Shown: positions 41,313-53,127, counted from the stretch's first letter. The stretch: 64,000 nt of DNA from Pagrus major (GCF_040436345.1 NC_133223.1:6113847-6177846), one strand, 5' to 3'. Notes: a model not told the origin generated them from the sequence alone. Program-made: numbers and translations.

Positions 41313-44216
41313 ATGAAGAAAAACAACTTGCTCCCCATACACTGCACTCCTGCCACCCCCTCCTCGACTCAGATCCAAAAACACCTCAAACTGGTCCTAC
41401 TCAACACCCGCTCTCTGACCAACAAAAGTGCCATCCTACATGAACTAATCACTGAAAATAAACTCGACCTCCTCTGTCTAACCGAAACCTGGCACAAACC
41501 TCTCGATTACCTCTCCCTAAATCAGACCACACCCACTGGCTACACCTACATTGACAAACCACGCCCTGACGGACGGGGTGGTGGCGTTGCTGCCATCTTC
41601 AAGAAAAATTTCCTTGCATCCACTATCTCCATCCCTCCTGCTCAGTCTTTCGAACATATTGCCCTCAAACTGCCTGGTCCCACCCCCCTGGTCATCACCA
41701 TCATCTACCGTCCCCCCAAACCAAACCACTCCTTCCTCTCAGACCTCGCCGAATTCCTCACCCAGCTATCCGCCATATCCCCCTCAATTCTGCTGCTGGG
41801 TGATTTCAATATCCATATCGATGACCCTAACTCCAAAAGTGCAACAGACCTCCTGGAACTGCTTCATTGCCTTCAATTCACTCAGCATGTCAACTTCCCC
41901 ACCCACTGTCGCGGCCACATCCTGGACCTAGTCTGCTCTGCCGGTCTCACCCTTCATAAACTCTCCAGCCTCAACCTACAGATCTCTGATCACCTGGCCA
42001 TCATCATGGATTTCATCACCCCCCTGCGTCCCCCAAAACTCAAACGCAACATTACCTTCAGGAACATTAAATCCATCTCCCCCTCAGCTTTTTCTGACTT
42101 GCTGGCCAACACACTGTCCACCCCCCCTTTAACTTTTAACCCCACTGACCTGGTCAACCATTACAATGACACACTGTCCCTCTGCCTCAATAACCTGGCC
42201 CCCCTCAAAACCAAATCAGTCTCTTTCACCCACTCAGCTCCCTGGTACACTCCCCAACTCCGTCAAATGAAAATCCGTAAGCGCCAGCTTGAAAGACTCT
42301 ACAAGAAAACCGGTCTCACAGTCCATCTCAACATTTACACAGACCACCTCTCAGACTACAAAAACGCCCTCACTGCTGCACGGTCCACCTACTACTCTCA
42401 GCTTATTCACTCTGGCTCCAACAACCCCAAGACTCTCTTCTCCACCATCAACAAACTCCTCAAACCCTGCGACAACACCCTCACCTCCTTCACAGTCAAC
42501 AAATGCAACTCCTTCCTGGCATCCTTTCAGTCTAAGATTGACACTATCTACAACCAACTAAGCACTTCCCCCCCCATTTCAGCCTCTCCACCTCTCACCC
42601 CCCCCACCACCACCACCACTACTCAACCTCTGTCACAGTTTACCCCTGTCTCTCCCCTGGAACTCCTCCCCATTATCACCAAGATAAAAAACTCGACTTC
42701 TGTTCTGGACCCTATCCCATCCTCCATCGTGAAATCCTGCCTCCCTACAATCTCCCCATTAATCGCCATCATTATTAACTCCTCCCTCTCCTCTGGCTCT
42801 GTCCCCGAATCCCTCAAACTGGCCGCTGTCACCCCCATCCTCAAAAAACCAGGCCTGGATCCTGACATCATCTCAAACTTCCGTCCCATCTCAAACCTCC
42901 CTTTCCTGTCAAAGATTCTGGAACGTGTTGTCGCCTCACAAATCCGAACCCACCTCCACTCTCATGAACTATACGAACCTTTTCAATCTGGATTTCGCCC
43001 CAAACACAGCACCGAAACCGCTCTCCTGAAAATTACCAATGACCTCCTCCTCTCTTCAGACTCCGGCCACCTCAGTATACTCATCCTCCTTGACCTCACT
43101 GCAGCCTTCGACACCATCAACCACTCCATCCTCCTGTCCCGCCTACAAACATTTCTCAACATCACTGGCTCCGCTCTCTCCTGGCTCAAATCCTACCTCT
43201 CAGACAGACAACAGTTCATCCATGTCAACAACTGCTCCTCCTCCACTGCCCCCCTGCTTCAAGGCGTCCCCCAGGGCTCAGTGCTTGGTCCACTCCTCTT
43301 CATCATCTATCTACTACCCCTTGGCTCCATCATCCGTCGGCATGGTCTCCGTTTTCACTGCTATGCCGACGACATCCAACTCCACATCTCCACAAAATCC
43401 ATCACCCCTGCCACCCACTCTACCCTCACAAACTGCCTGTCAGAACTACAATCTTGGCTGCAAAAAAACTTTCTCAAACTCAACAGTGACAAATCTGAAA
43501 TCATACTCATTGGCCCAAAACATCTCACCACATCGACCCAGAACTTCACCCTCAGCTTTGACAACATCAACCTGTCTCCCTCTCCCTCCATCCGTAACCT
43601 TGGCATCATCATGGACAGTACTCTTTTATTCGAACAGCACATCAGCCGCCTCACCCAAACTGCTTTCTTCCATCTAAAAAACATTGCCCGCCTCCGCCCA
43701 CTACTCTCCTTCTCTGCAGCTGAGACTCTCATCCACGCATTTATCACTTCAAGACTGGACTACTGCAACAGCATCCTCTATGGCTCATCTTCCAAAGTCC
43801 TCAATAAACTTCAATACATCCAAAACTCTGCTGCCCGCCTCCTCACCCACACCCGCTCCCGCAAACATATCACCCCCGTACTCCAAAACCTTCACTGGCT
43901 CCCTGTCCCTCACCGAATCAACTTCAAGCTCCTCCTACTCACCCATAAAGCCCTCCACAACCAGGCCCCTCCCTACCTCACGGACATGCTCCACCACCAC
44001 ACTCCTTCTCGAAACCTCAGATCCTCAGACGCTAACCTTCTCTCACCCCCCCTCAGGACCAAGCACCGTACCTGGGGGGATAGAGCCTTCTCCATTGCTG
44101 CCCCCTCCCTCTGGAACTCCCTCCCCAAACACATCCGTGACTGCCCAGACTCATCCACCTTCAAGTCATTACTCAAAACCCACCTCTTCAAACTCGCTTT
44201 TCATCTGCACCTGTAG
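41313..44216 (+). CDS. L2 ORF2: endonuclease-reverse transcriptase
   Basis: 967 residues in one frame. The N-terminal half is an apurinic-like endonuclease: LLNTRSL about 29, LTETW about 58, ILLLGDFNIHI about 165, ISDHLAI about 226. The RT domain follows: LKKPGLDPDIISNFRPIS about 510, LLDLTAAFDTINH about 590, GVPQGSVLGPLLF about 650, YADDIQL about 683. The C-terminal region contains LHWLPVPHRINFKLLLLTHK and a KHRTWGDRAFS motif common in L2/CR1 proteins. Catalytic residues are present and no stop is seen, so it may be competent for retrotransposition. Confidence 0.9.
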   Translation: MKKNNLLPIHCTPATPSSTQIQKHLKLVLLNTRSLTNKSAILHELITENKLDLLCLTETWHKPLDYLSLNQTTPTGYTYIDKPRPDGRGGGVAAIFKKNFLASTISIPPAQSFEHIALKLPGPTPLVITIIYRPPKPNHSFLSDLAEFLTQLSAISPSILLLGDFNIHIDDPNSKSATDLLELLHCLQFTQHVNFPTHCRGHILDLVCSAGLTLHKLSSLNLQISDHLAIIMDFITPLRPPKLKRNITFRNIKSISPSAFSDLLANTLSTPPLTFNPTDLVNHYNDTLSLCLNNLAPLKTKSVSFTHSAPWYTPQLRQMKIRKRQLERLYKKTGLTVHLNIYTDHLSDYKNALTAARSTYYSQLIHSGSNNPKTLFSTINKLLKPCDNTLTSFTVNKCNSFLASFQSKIDTIYNQLSTSPPISASPPLTPPTTTTTTQPLSQFTPVSPLELLPIITKIKNSTSVLDPIPSSIVKSCLPTISPLIAIIINSSLSSGSVPESLKLAAVTPILKKPGLDPDIISNFRPISNLPFLSKILERVVASQIRTHLHSHELYEPFQSGFRPKHSTETALLKITNDLLLSSDSGHLSILILLDLTAAFDTINHSILLSRLQTFLNITGSALSWLKSYLSDRQQFIHVNNCSSSTAPLLQGVPQGSVLGPLLFIIYLLPLGSIIRRHGLRFHCYADDIQLHISTKSITPATHSTLTNCLSELQSWLQKNFLKLNSDKSEIILIGPKHLTTSTQNFTLSFDNINLSPSPSIRNLGIIMDSTLLFEQHISRLTQTAFFHLKNIARLRPLLSFSAAETLIHAFITSRLDYCNSILYGSSSKVLNKLQYIQNSAARLLTHTRSRKHITPVLQNLHWLPVPHRINFKLLLLTHKALHNQAPPYLTDMLHHHTPSRNLRSSDANLLSPPLRTKHRTWGDRAFSIAAPSLWNSLPKHIRDCPDSSTFKSLLKTHLFKLAFHLHL

Positions 44217-44445
44217 CAGTTTGCTGTACTCAACCTGTTCTCCCAAAAACCTACACAGATCCATATCCTCATACACTGTTCTTTTTACTACATATTTCTC
44301 CTCTATCGCACTATGCACTTGAGTTTATGCACCATGCACTTGATTCTATGTATTCTTGTATGTATTCTATTCTTGTAAAGTGTCTTTGAGAGTTTTTAAA
44401 AGCGCTGTACAAATAAAATGTATTATTATTATTATTATTATTAAT

Positions 44446-45112
44446 ATTAGCAGCATCCAAGAAGTGAGTGAAGAAGAGAGTGTTGAGGCCGGGACTCGTG
44501 GGAGCCAGACAGCCAGACAGCCTCAGCATGGTAGGGCCACATGTGATGATGAGGGACAGAGAGATGAGCTGGTGGAAGTTCCACTGACAGATACAAGGCA
44601 AGTAAGTATGGAACATGACATGAGAGAGGGAGAAAGAGTGTTACTTGCTGGCTGATGTTAGCAAATGTTATTCAGGTGTTGCTACATTTTTATCTATACC
44701 CAGTTTGTGTTGCTCAGTACAATGCAAAAAATTAAATGAAATAAAATAAAGTGAAATAATGATTATAGTAGTTAAAACAGCTCCATTTTAAACATTCTAG
44801 GTGTAAAATGCCACATGCAGTAATATTAAGAAATAGGCTATATACTGTATATTAAAAAACTGTTGTGCTTTTACTTTTTAAAGTTTTGGTAACGTTACAG
44901 TTTTCTGATAATACTTACAAACAGACTTTGAATACAGAAGTTACATTTGTAGTGGTGTATTTTCATTATTATTTGTGCAACAATTTACTGCATAAATTAA
45001 TTAAGATAATTGAGTAATACAGTAATCATAGGATTGCATTGAATAGATGATAATATAATATGCTGTTATAATCAATTGGATACATAAAACCTGTTTGTTT
45101 TTTTAACCCTCT
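44446..45112 (+). mobile_element. hAT element, continuation after L2
   Basis: 44446-44608 reads SSIQEVSEEESVEAGTRG and, further on, DELVEVPLTDTRQ, then a GTAAGT donor. It is the likely rest of the exon begun at 39620. The rest is AT-rich intron-like sequence without recognisable exons. The right end of the hAT is missing; a piggyBac fragment begins at about 45113. Confidence 0.5.
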
Positions 45113-45435
45113 AGGCGCCAGAGTTTATTTAGGAAAATATTCTGTTTGGATTTTAAGATTTCAAAAGGCTGTAGCTTGGAAGTGGTGAGAGATAAATCCA
45201 TAGTGTAAATGAGAAAAATATTCATAATGACCTAAAGTTTGTGATGGGAGTAAATTTACTCATCTAATTTTCATATTGTGACGTCACCAGGTGTCAGCTA
45301 TATTGGATTACGTAACTTTCTTGTGTTTCTATGCAAAATACTTGAGAAAAAAAAGTTTGAAACCCGACACCAGCTGTCAGAGCGGCAGCGGCTAAGCGGC
45401 AGAGTGGGAGAGGAGAGAGCCGCGGAGCGGTGGCA
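45113..45435 (+). mobile_element. Scrambled piggyBac end
   Basis: Starts TTAACCCTCTAGGCGCCAGA, matching the left end of the piggyBac element at 53770 up to about 45292. It then switches to the reverse complement of that element's right part (54470-54580), including GTTTGAAACCCGACACC. It breaks off at old Gypsy sequence with no right terminus. Thus it is a rearranged, truncated copy. Confidence 0.75.
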
Positions 45436-48367
45436 GGAGCATGACATGACTTACTCCGAGCACACACCACACAGGCAGCCACAAACTCACCCACGTCTTT
45501 AGCTTGAGCAGGCCACCAGAAGTGCTGGCGAAGGAACTGCAGCATCCGTTGAGCTCCGGGATGGCAGGTGAACCTGGAAGCATGACCCCACTGTAACACC
45601 TGGGACCGGACCTCCTCTGGCACGAACAGGCAATTTGGTGGGCCAGTACCAGGGTCGAGGGGATTTTGTTGGGCCTCTTGGACTGTGGTTTCGATCTCCC
45701 AGGTGGTGGCTCAGACGGCACGATGGGTTCTGGGTCAGCAGGAGGTGCGTCAGCTGAGAACAGGCAAGAAAGGGTGTCAGGTTTTCTATTTCTGGAGCCA
45801 GGATGGAAGGAGAGGGTGTAATGAAAACGGCTTAGGAATAGCAACCAGCGGGCCTGGCGGGAATTGAGTCTTTTGGCAGAACGCAGGTAGGCGAGGTTCT
45901 TATGATCTGTTCAAATGAGAAAAGGCTCCAGGGTCCCCTCTAGCCAGTGTCGCCACTCCTGTAATGCCAAGACTACGGGACATGAGTGAACAGTGCCTTC
46001 AGCTTCTTGAAGGCTGTGTTGGCACGGGGAGACCAGATGAAAGGGGAAGCAGGGGAGGTGAGCTGAGTGAGAGGAGCTGCGACTCGGCTGTAGTCACGGA
46101 TGAATCGCCGGTTAAAGTTGGCAAACCCCAGGAAACATTGTAGCTGTTTCCGTGTGGAAGGTGTGGGCCACTCCTCCATGGCCTGGATCTTGGCAGGGTC
46201 TGGCTGAAGCCTCCCCTGAGCTATAACAAAGCCCAAAAAGCCAACTTCAGCCGAGTGGAATGGGCACTTCTCAGGCTTCACATAAAGCTTATTGTCCAGG
46301 AGTCGTCGGAGCACCAGCCTCACCTGCTCTGTGTTCCTCCAGTGTTCTGGAGAAAATCTGGATATTGTCCATGTAGGCGAATACAAAATGGTTTAACATG
46401 TCACAGAGAATGTCATTGATGAGAGCTTGGAAAACAGCTGGGGTATTAGAGAGACCGAAAGGCATCACCTGGTATTCAAAGTGTCCGAGGGGGGTGTTGA
46501 ATGCCGTCTTCCACTCATCCCCCTCCCAAATGCAGACCAGGTAGTCGGCGTTCCAAAGGTCCAGTTTGGTGAAAATCCAGGCGTGACACAGAGGCTCAAA
46601 GGATCGATTGTGTGTGATGTCATTTAGTCCTTTGTCATCGATACAGGAGTGAAGACTCCCATCCTTCTTCCCCACAAAGAAGAAGCCAGCCCCAAGGGGG
46701 GACGAGGAGGGCCGGATTAAGCCAGAAGCCTAAGAACTGTTTATATACTCCTGCATCGACTCTCTCGGGGCGTGACAGGTTGTATAAGCGGCTGGAAGGG
46801 AGAGGCGCACCAGGGAGCAGGTCAATGGTGCAGTCATATGGGCGGTGAGGTGGCAGGGACAAAGCTTGTTCCTTGTTGAACACTGTGGCTAGATCACGGT
46901 AAACTGGAGCCACAAGAGACAAATCCGGTGATGTTGGAGTGATGGAGGCAGATACCTTAACAGTTGTGGCAGCAGAGTGGACACAGTGGGAGGGGCTAAA
47001 AATGCTCCAGCTGGAAATGGAGGCGGAACACCAGTCTATGTGGGGGTTGTGTAGGCGTAACCATGGGAGGCCCAGAACGACTGGAGAGGAGGGAGATGGG
47101 ATGATGTAGAGCTGAAGACACTCACGATGGTTACTAGAAATGATTAACATGATGGGTGTAGTGCGATGAGTGATGGTTGCCAGGAGCCGCCCATCTAGTG
47201 CATTCACAGTCTTGGGGGCGTTGAGGTTTTCAATGGAGATTAGCGACTGTTCAACCAGGGAGGAGTCAGTGAAACTGTCATCTGCACCATAATCCATAAA
47301 AACATGAATGGGTAGCGACTCATGTGACCACTGGAGAGATGCTGGAGGTTGATATGAGCTGTAGGGCTTGGAATGGAGGTAGTCTCACCAATGTGCCCTT
47401 GTTCACTGGCGGGCCGGACCTTTTGGCAGCGCGGAGCAGGAGGCGAGGTAGTGAACGGGTTGTCCACAGTAGATGCTGAGTTGCTTGTTGACCCGGTGTT
47501 GTCGTTCCTCGGGGGTCAAGCGGGTCCTCCCCACCTGCATAGGTTCCTCCGAGACAACAGGAGGAGCCCTGGGAATCCAGGTGGAACATGGGGAGCTTTG
47601 AGGTATTGGCAGAGAGTGAGAGAACTGACTGTAGGTGGAGCTAGCTGGTCTGCAGCTGGTGGACGCTCTCTCCCGCTGTCTCTCCCTCAACCGATTATCT
47701 AAGCGAATAACTAGTGATATGAGCTGCTCTAGGGATGCTGGTTCTTCTCTAGATACTAGCTCATCCTGTAAATTCTCTGAAAGTCCTCTTTTAAACAAAC
47801 TTACGAGCACAGGCTCGGTCCAGCCACTCTCAGCTGCCAATATGCGGAAATCAATGGAATAATCTGCCGCTGACTGTGAACCCTAGCCTGGGTGATCAAA
47901 AACCCTCCTCATCTCAGTCACAATGCTGTTCCCCACTGTGCTGCCATTCCTATCAACAGGTTCATTGTGTAAGCTATCTTAGCCTTATCTGAGGAATAAC
48001 TGGTGGATTGTAAATTAAATACATGGGAGCACTGTAACAAACAGCTACCACATGAGCCTAGGTCTCCAGAGTAATGTTCAGGTGGGGGAACAAAAGGCTC
48101 TTTGGCCGGGGGAGAAGAAGATCGGGCAGAGCTCGTAACAGCAGGGTTAATCACAGTAGCAGGTGTAGTTGAGAGAGAGGCAGGTGGTTGGGATGCAAGC
48201 AGATTGACTTGGTGACCAATCTGGGAGACGTGGGAGTTTAAGGTCTGGATTGATTCCATAATCCCCTGAAGCATCTGCTCGTGTCTTCCCACGAGGACAC
48301 CTTGTGCGTTCAGGGCCTGGTGGATGGATGCTGGATCCGCTGGGTCCATATTTTGGCCAGATGATTC
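45436..48367 (-). pseudogene. Old Gypsy element, gag and pol remnants
   Basis: Read from 48367 downward: a Gag start (MDPADPASIHQALNAQGV, about 48349), capsid-like region, a [17 protein letters not shown] segment and Cys-containing knuckle remnant (about 47530-47410), protease region (VLGLPWLRLHNP about 47070), RT pieces ([20 protein letters not shown], and [11 protein letters not shown] where YxDD has become YMDN), a C-terminal RT/RNase H stretch ([15 protein letters not shown]), and integrase zinc site ([19 protein letters not shown] near 45480). Many frame changes and stops. The integrase core between 45436 and the fragment at 39312 is missing. Dead Ty3/Gypsy element similar to common fish types. 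Confidence 0.88.
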
Positions 48368-48700
48368 TGTTACACCCGGTTGGTGGAGTGTAGACCCAAA
48401 AGCGGACAATGAGGCAGGAAGTAGGATATAAGGTAATTTATTAACTTCACAATGGTTTTGCAGTTATAGGTGAAGAGAGTCCCAGGCGGAGTCCCCGTTT
48501 GAGCATGTGAAGGTGGAGGTGCGATAGCTCACGATGGCAATGTTGGTAGCGCGGCGAGTTGAGACTCCGATGAGCACAGGGTAAGGCTGCAGAGGTGCGG
48601 AGAGCTGGAACGGCTGGAGCTGGAAACACTGGTAGTCAGTGCGCAGGTGAACACTGGGTGTAGAGAGAAGACAAAAAATGTTAGATCTCCGAGAGAAACG
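48368..48700 (-). repeat. 5' LTR of old Gypsy
   Basis: Starts TGTTACACCCGGTTGGTGGA on the plus strand and is collinear with 28688-29000. The outer border is uncertain: similarity ends near 48700, but a TAACA end also occurs at 48992. Clear divergence between the two LTRs fits an old insertion. Confidence 0.65.
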
Positions 48701-48992
48701 AGAAAAACTAGGAGTCATACAAAACGACGATCTAACAGGAGCCATGTAAATCATCTGGCAGCAGGTAGCATGGAGAGCTGGGCTTTATCAGCAGGCACTG
48801 ATTGCCAACACCTGCTGCAGGTGAGCATGTGTCAGCAGCGCTGGTGAGTGGGAAGCTCTGCCCAGCCTCTCAGTGCACCTCTGCAAGCACTGCAAGTCAG
48901 AAGTATAGAATTCTACTGGACCAGCCAAACAGGTGGTCTTATTATAATTGGTCTCAAATTAACCTCTAAGATAGTCTAATAACGGTCTAACA

Positions 48993-49604
48993 GGTAGGAC
49001 ATTAGATGTTCTCTGCTTTATTTTGCAGTACAGTTTTCTTGTAATGTGCCGCCTGTGTTGTCTAATTAAACCACTGAACCCACCAACTCCATGTTGGTAG
49101 CATTAGGTGGGGTGTCAACAGTATTATTTAGTAATATGGATAAAATAGTGTCTAATTAATATATATTGGATCTGATATGGAATTGCATTTTATTACTCAT
49201 TGCATGATCTTGCAAAATTGTATGTTATAGTGTATAAGGGTCTCCATTTGGTTCCTAATGTATAATTTGCATGCATTTTCTAATTACAGTCTGATTTAGG
49301 TATTTAGGTGTATGGTTTATAATGAGGATATAAACATGTATGTTATTTTTTCTAGGTTTTGTCTGATTTAATCCAAATTATGGCTTATTATGTCTTTATT
49401 CGTTTGTTTACTGTCTAATAAAGAACAATTTTTTCTAGTATTTTTTCTAGTATAGTATATCTAGTTTATTGTTATTTCTAACTCAAATGGATTTTAAAGG
49501 TGTTTACATACAAAATGGCTGCATTACAGGCCTGGTACACCATCATAAGTGACACAGTTCCAAGTGTCTGCTGATGTCTGTGGGTGACTGGAGCCTGTTA
49601 TATG
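48993..49604. other. No gene; 3' flank of TAAR C
   Basis: AT-rich. 49360-49600 resembles 59970-60230 downstream of TAAR D (ACATACAAAATGGCTGCATT), so it belongs to the duplicated TAAR unit. Nothing else recognised. Confidence 0.55.
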
Positions 49605-50350
49605 ACCTGCCTGGTTCTTTCATTATATCCTTCAGGGTCAGACTTTTTTTTTTTTCAGAACTTATCCAACACAGACAAACACACACCTAAACTCTTTTTT
49701 GTGTGATTTCACTGGAGTAATGCAGAGGGTGACAAATAGCCACATAGTGGTCAACAGATATGAGCACCATGGTTCCTACTGAGGCAGTGGCAATATAAAA
49801 TGCTATATACTGGTACAGAGTACACATGAGGTCACCAAGGAACCAGCAGCCACCTATGAGCATTATTTGAAAGAACATGAAGAGGCCTACGGAGAAATCT
49901 GTGACAGCCAGAGAGAGGAGGAGGAGGTTGGTGGGAGTGTGGAGCTGCCTGGAGAGGTAGACCAGCAATATATTTATCAATATTTATAGCATCAATTACC
50001 ATTGAGATAACAGCAGATAGAGCACATGACTGAAATACAATCAGATTACTATTTCTCTGTTTAATATCAGGCAATACGTTTTATTACTATTTATTTGTTT
50101 CATAAATTAATGAATGACTACTTAAGTGGGAGATAGAGATGATGACCAGCAGATTAAGAGCCGCAGTGAGCAGACAGATGAAGGACAGCAGAATGTAAAT
50201 CAGCATGGTCTCAAAGTGAGGACGTATTGGCCTCCTGCAGGAGCTGTTGAGGAGTTGTGGAAAGCAGAGGTCAGTTCCCTCCAAGGTCTCCATCACCAGA
50301 GAGAGGAGAACCTGCTGAGCTCTGGCAGCTTTTTGACCAAAGCTTTCCAT
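49605..50350 (-). pseudogene. TAAR C pseudogene, 3' half deleted
   Basis: Exon 1 (50350-50122) encodes the TAAR N terminus and TM1 but has lost one base just before the donor site (TTC to TT), shifting the frame. Exon 2 (49948-49605) covers TM2 to TM4. DRY is changed to DHY, and the codon after KRV is a stop (CAG to TAG). A T-run has replaced part of TM4. At 49605 the gene jumps to 3' flanking sequence, so TM5-TM7 are deleted. By similarity it groups with A, B and D. Non-functional. Confidence 0.92.
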
Positions 50351-50977
50351 AATACAACTAATTTATCACTATCCTTCCAGCCCAGCCCTCCTTCCTCCTC
50401 ACCTCTGCTGCTTTGTTCCTCTCCATATAGATTGAAGTATTATGCCTTCTTTGTTCATCCTCCTCAATGTTGGTGACTTTGGTTTATGATCATCTCCACC
50501 TTTGGCCATCTGCCAGATGTCACAGGTCAAAGTTGGCTGAGCTCAAGCCATAAATGTTGCTCTTTGTGGGAGTACATCCTTGTCCTAATCTTTTTGCAGC
50601 CAGGTTTTCCCAGCTGGCAGAAATCTCATGAACAGGACATGACTTATTTTATTCACTTTCAGGGAGTCTAGTCTTATGGTCTGTTTACCCACACACAAAG
50701 CAAATTTCACCTCATGTTACTCATGAGTTTTACTGTAACAGCTACAACACTTTATTGTACATTAGCCATAACCTAGCGAACAAAGGTACACGACTGTCAA
50801 CGAAGTCAGTATTCGCCAGATACTCTGGTTCACTCTTTTTCCCTTCTTCTCCCTGCATTCATAACTTATAGTACATATTCCCTGCAGCTCGAAGTCTATG
50901 GGGCAGCTTGAAGTCAATGGGTTTTTTGAACAGGTTCTTCGTTAAATGCAGATTTAACTAAATGCACTTACGTGTCT
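50351..50977 (-). repeat. 5' flank of TAAR C, duplicated unit
   Basis: Collinear with the flanks of A, B and D for about 250 bases, and with B over a longer stretch (to the Rex3 insertion point). 50966-50977, ACTTACGTGTCT, is the left target duplication of Rex3. Confidence 0.75.
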
Positions 50978-53115
50978 AAACGACCCTATGAATCAGCAGT
51001 CACAGGCAAGGAGTACCTCGCCCGGTATGGGGCACCGGGGCCCTCCCCTGGAGCCAGACCCGGGGGTGGAGCTCGCCAGCGAGCGTCTGGTGGCTGGGCC
51101 TTGGCCCATGGGGCCAGGCAGGGCTCAGCCCGAAAGAACAACATGGGGCCTCGCCCCTGTGGACTCACCACCCCCAGGGGAGAGAGATGGGGTCACCTGG
51201 GGACTCCATAGTTCTTCTGGGGGACTTTAACGCTCACGTGGGTGACGATGGGGAAACTTGGAGGGGGGTGATTGGGAGGAACGGCCTGCCCGATCTGTAC
51301 CCGAAGGGGGTTTTGTTATTGGACTTTTGTGCTAGTCATGGACTGGCCATAACGAACACCATGTTCGAGCATAGGGTGGCTCGTAAGTGTACCTGGTACC
51401 AGGCCACCTTAGACCAAAGGTCGATGATAGACTTTGTGGTCGTATTATCGGACCTGCGGCCGTATGTCTTGGACACTCGGGTAAAGAGAGGAGCGGAGTT
51501 GTCAACTGATCACCACCTGGTGGTAAGTTGGATCAGGTGGCGTGGGAGGCTGCCGGACAGACCTGGGAAACGCAAACGAGTAGTGAGGGTGAACTGGGAA
51601 CGTCTGGTGGAGGCCCCGGTCCATCAAGTCTTCAACTCCCACCTCCAGAAGACCACAGGACATTGTTGGGCTGTCATGGCTGACACGTCTTTTCAGTGTA
51701 ACGTGGAGGTCAGGGACGGTACCTCTGGAGTGGCAGACCGGGGTGGTGGTCCCCATTTTCAAAAAGGGGGACCAGAGGGTGTGTTCCAATTATCGGGGTA
51801 TCACACTGCTCAGCCTCCCTTGGAAAGTTTATTCCAGGGTGCTAGAAAGGAGGGTCCGTCCGATAGTCGAACCTCTGATTCAGGAGGAACAATGCGGATT
51901 CCGCCCTGGCCGCGGAACAGTGGATCAGCTCTTTACCCTTGCAGGCTTGCTGGGGGGGGTCATGGGAGTTTGCCCATCCAGTCTTCATGTGTTTTGTAGA
52001 CTTGGAGAAGGCCTATGACTGGGTCCCCCGGGGAGTACTGTGGGGGGTACTGATGGAGTATAGGGTACCGGGGCCGTTGGTACGAGCTATCCGGCCCTTG
52101 TATGACCAAAGTGAGAGTTGTGTCCGTATACTCGGCACAAAGTTGAATACGTTTCCAGTGGGTGTTGGACTCCACCAGGGCTGCCCCTTGTCTCTGATCC
52201 TGTTTGTGATATTCATGGACAGGATCTCAAGGCGCAGCCGTGGCGAGGAGAGTGTCCGGTATGGGAACCTCAGAATTGCGTCTTTGCTTTTTGCGGATGA
52301 CGTGGTTCTGTTGGCTTCCTCAGCCCGTGACCTCCAGCAGGCATTGGGGTGGTTCGCAGCTGAGTGTGAAGCGGTTGGGATGAGGGTCAGCACCTCTAAG
52401 TCTGAGGCCATGGTTCTCTGCCGGAAAACGGTGGATTGCCCCCTCCGGTTGGGGAGTGAGCTCCTGACCCAAGCGAAGGAGTTTAAGTATCTCGGGGTCT
52501 TGTTCACAAGTGATGGGAGAATGGAGCATGAGGTGGACAGACGGCTTGGTGCAGCGTCTGCAGTTTTGCGGGCGTTGTACCGGGCCGTCGTGGTGAAGAG
52601 GGAGCTGAGCCGCAAAGCGAAGCTCTCGATTTACCGGTCCATCTATGTTCCAACCCTCACCTATGGCGAGCTGTGGGTAGTGACCGAAAGAACAAGATCG
52701 CGGACACAAGCGGCTGAAATGAGTTTCCTCCGTAGGGTGGCTGGGCTCAGCCTTAGGGATAGGGTGAGGAGCTCAGACATCCGGAGGGAGCTCGGAGTAG
52801 AGCCGCTGCTCCTTCGCGTCGAGAGGAGCCAGTTGAGGTGGTTCGGGCATCTGATCAGGATGCCTCCTGGGTGCCTCCCCATGGAGGTGTTCCGGGCACG
52901 TTCAACTGGGAGGAGACCCCGGGGCAGACTCAGAACCCGCTGGAGAGACTACATATCTCATCTGGCCTGGGAACACCTCGGGATCCTCCCGGAGGAGCTG
53001 GAAAGTGTCGCTGGGGAGAAGGAGGTCTGGAGCTCCCTACTGAGCCCGCTGCCACCGCGACCCGACCCCGGACAAAGCGGATGAAGATGAAGATGAAGAA
53101 GATAAGGATGAAGCG
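50978..53115 (+). mobile_element. Rex3/RTE LINE, 5'-truncated and internally deleted
   Basis: Flanked by a 12-bp duplication ACTTACGTGTCT (50966-50977 and 53116-53127). Endonuclease C-terminal part near 51200-51640 ([26 protein letters not shown]), then an internal deletion. RT runs from about 51743 ([13 protein letters not shown]) with a frame change near 51960; the main open frame 51939-53084 contains [31 protein letters not shown] and the C-terminal RWFGHLIRMPPGCLPMEV. The 3' end is GATGAAGATGAAGATGAAG-type repeats, as described for Rex3. Dead because of truncation and frame defects, but the RT region is well preserved. Confidence 0.85.
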
Positions 53116-53127
53116 ACTTACGTGTCT

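Larger units (their letters stand above)
39788..44445 (+). mobile_element. L2-clade LINE, near full length
   Basis: Two long open frames (39864-41123 and 41313-44216) and a 3' end CGCTGTACAAATAAAATG followed by ATT repeats (44421-44444), typical of L2 elements in fish. The 5' region has three tandem copies of a roughly 28-base unit with CTGCTCTACTAAAGACA (about 39788-39855). It is inserted in exon 1 of a hAT element. Codon composition is strongly C-rich. May be complete and recent. Confidence 0.88.

Noticed and set aside
43039-43677. 212-codon plus-strand frames overlapping ORF2 (also 43684-44322)
   Set aside because: Out-of-frame Ser/Pro/Thr-rich shadows of L2 ORF2, whose frame carries all RT motifs.
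52013-52615. Minus-strand 200-codon frame
   Set aside because: Shadow of the Rex3 RT frame; no domain.
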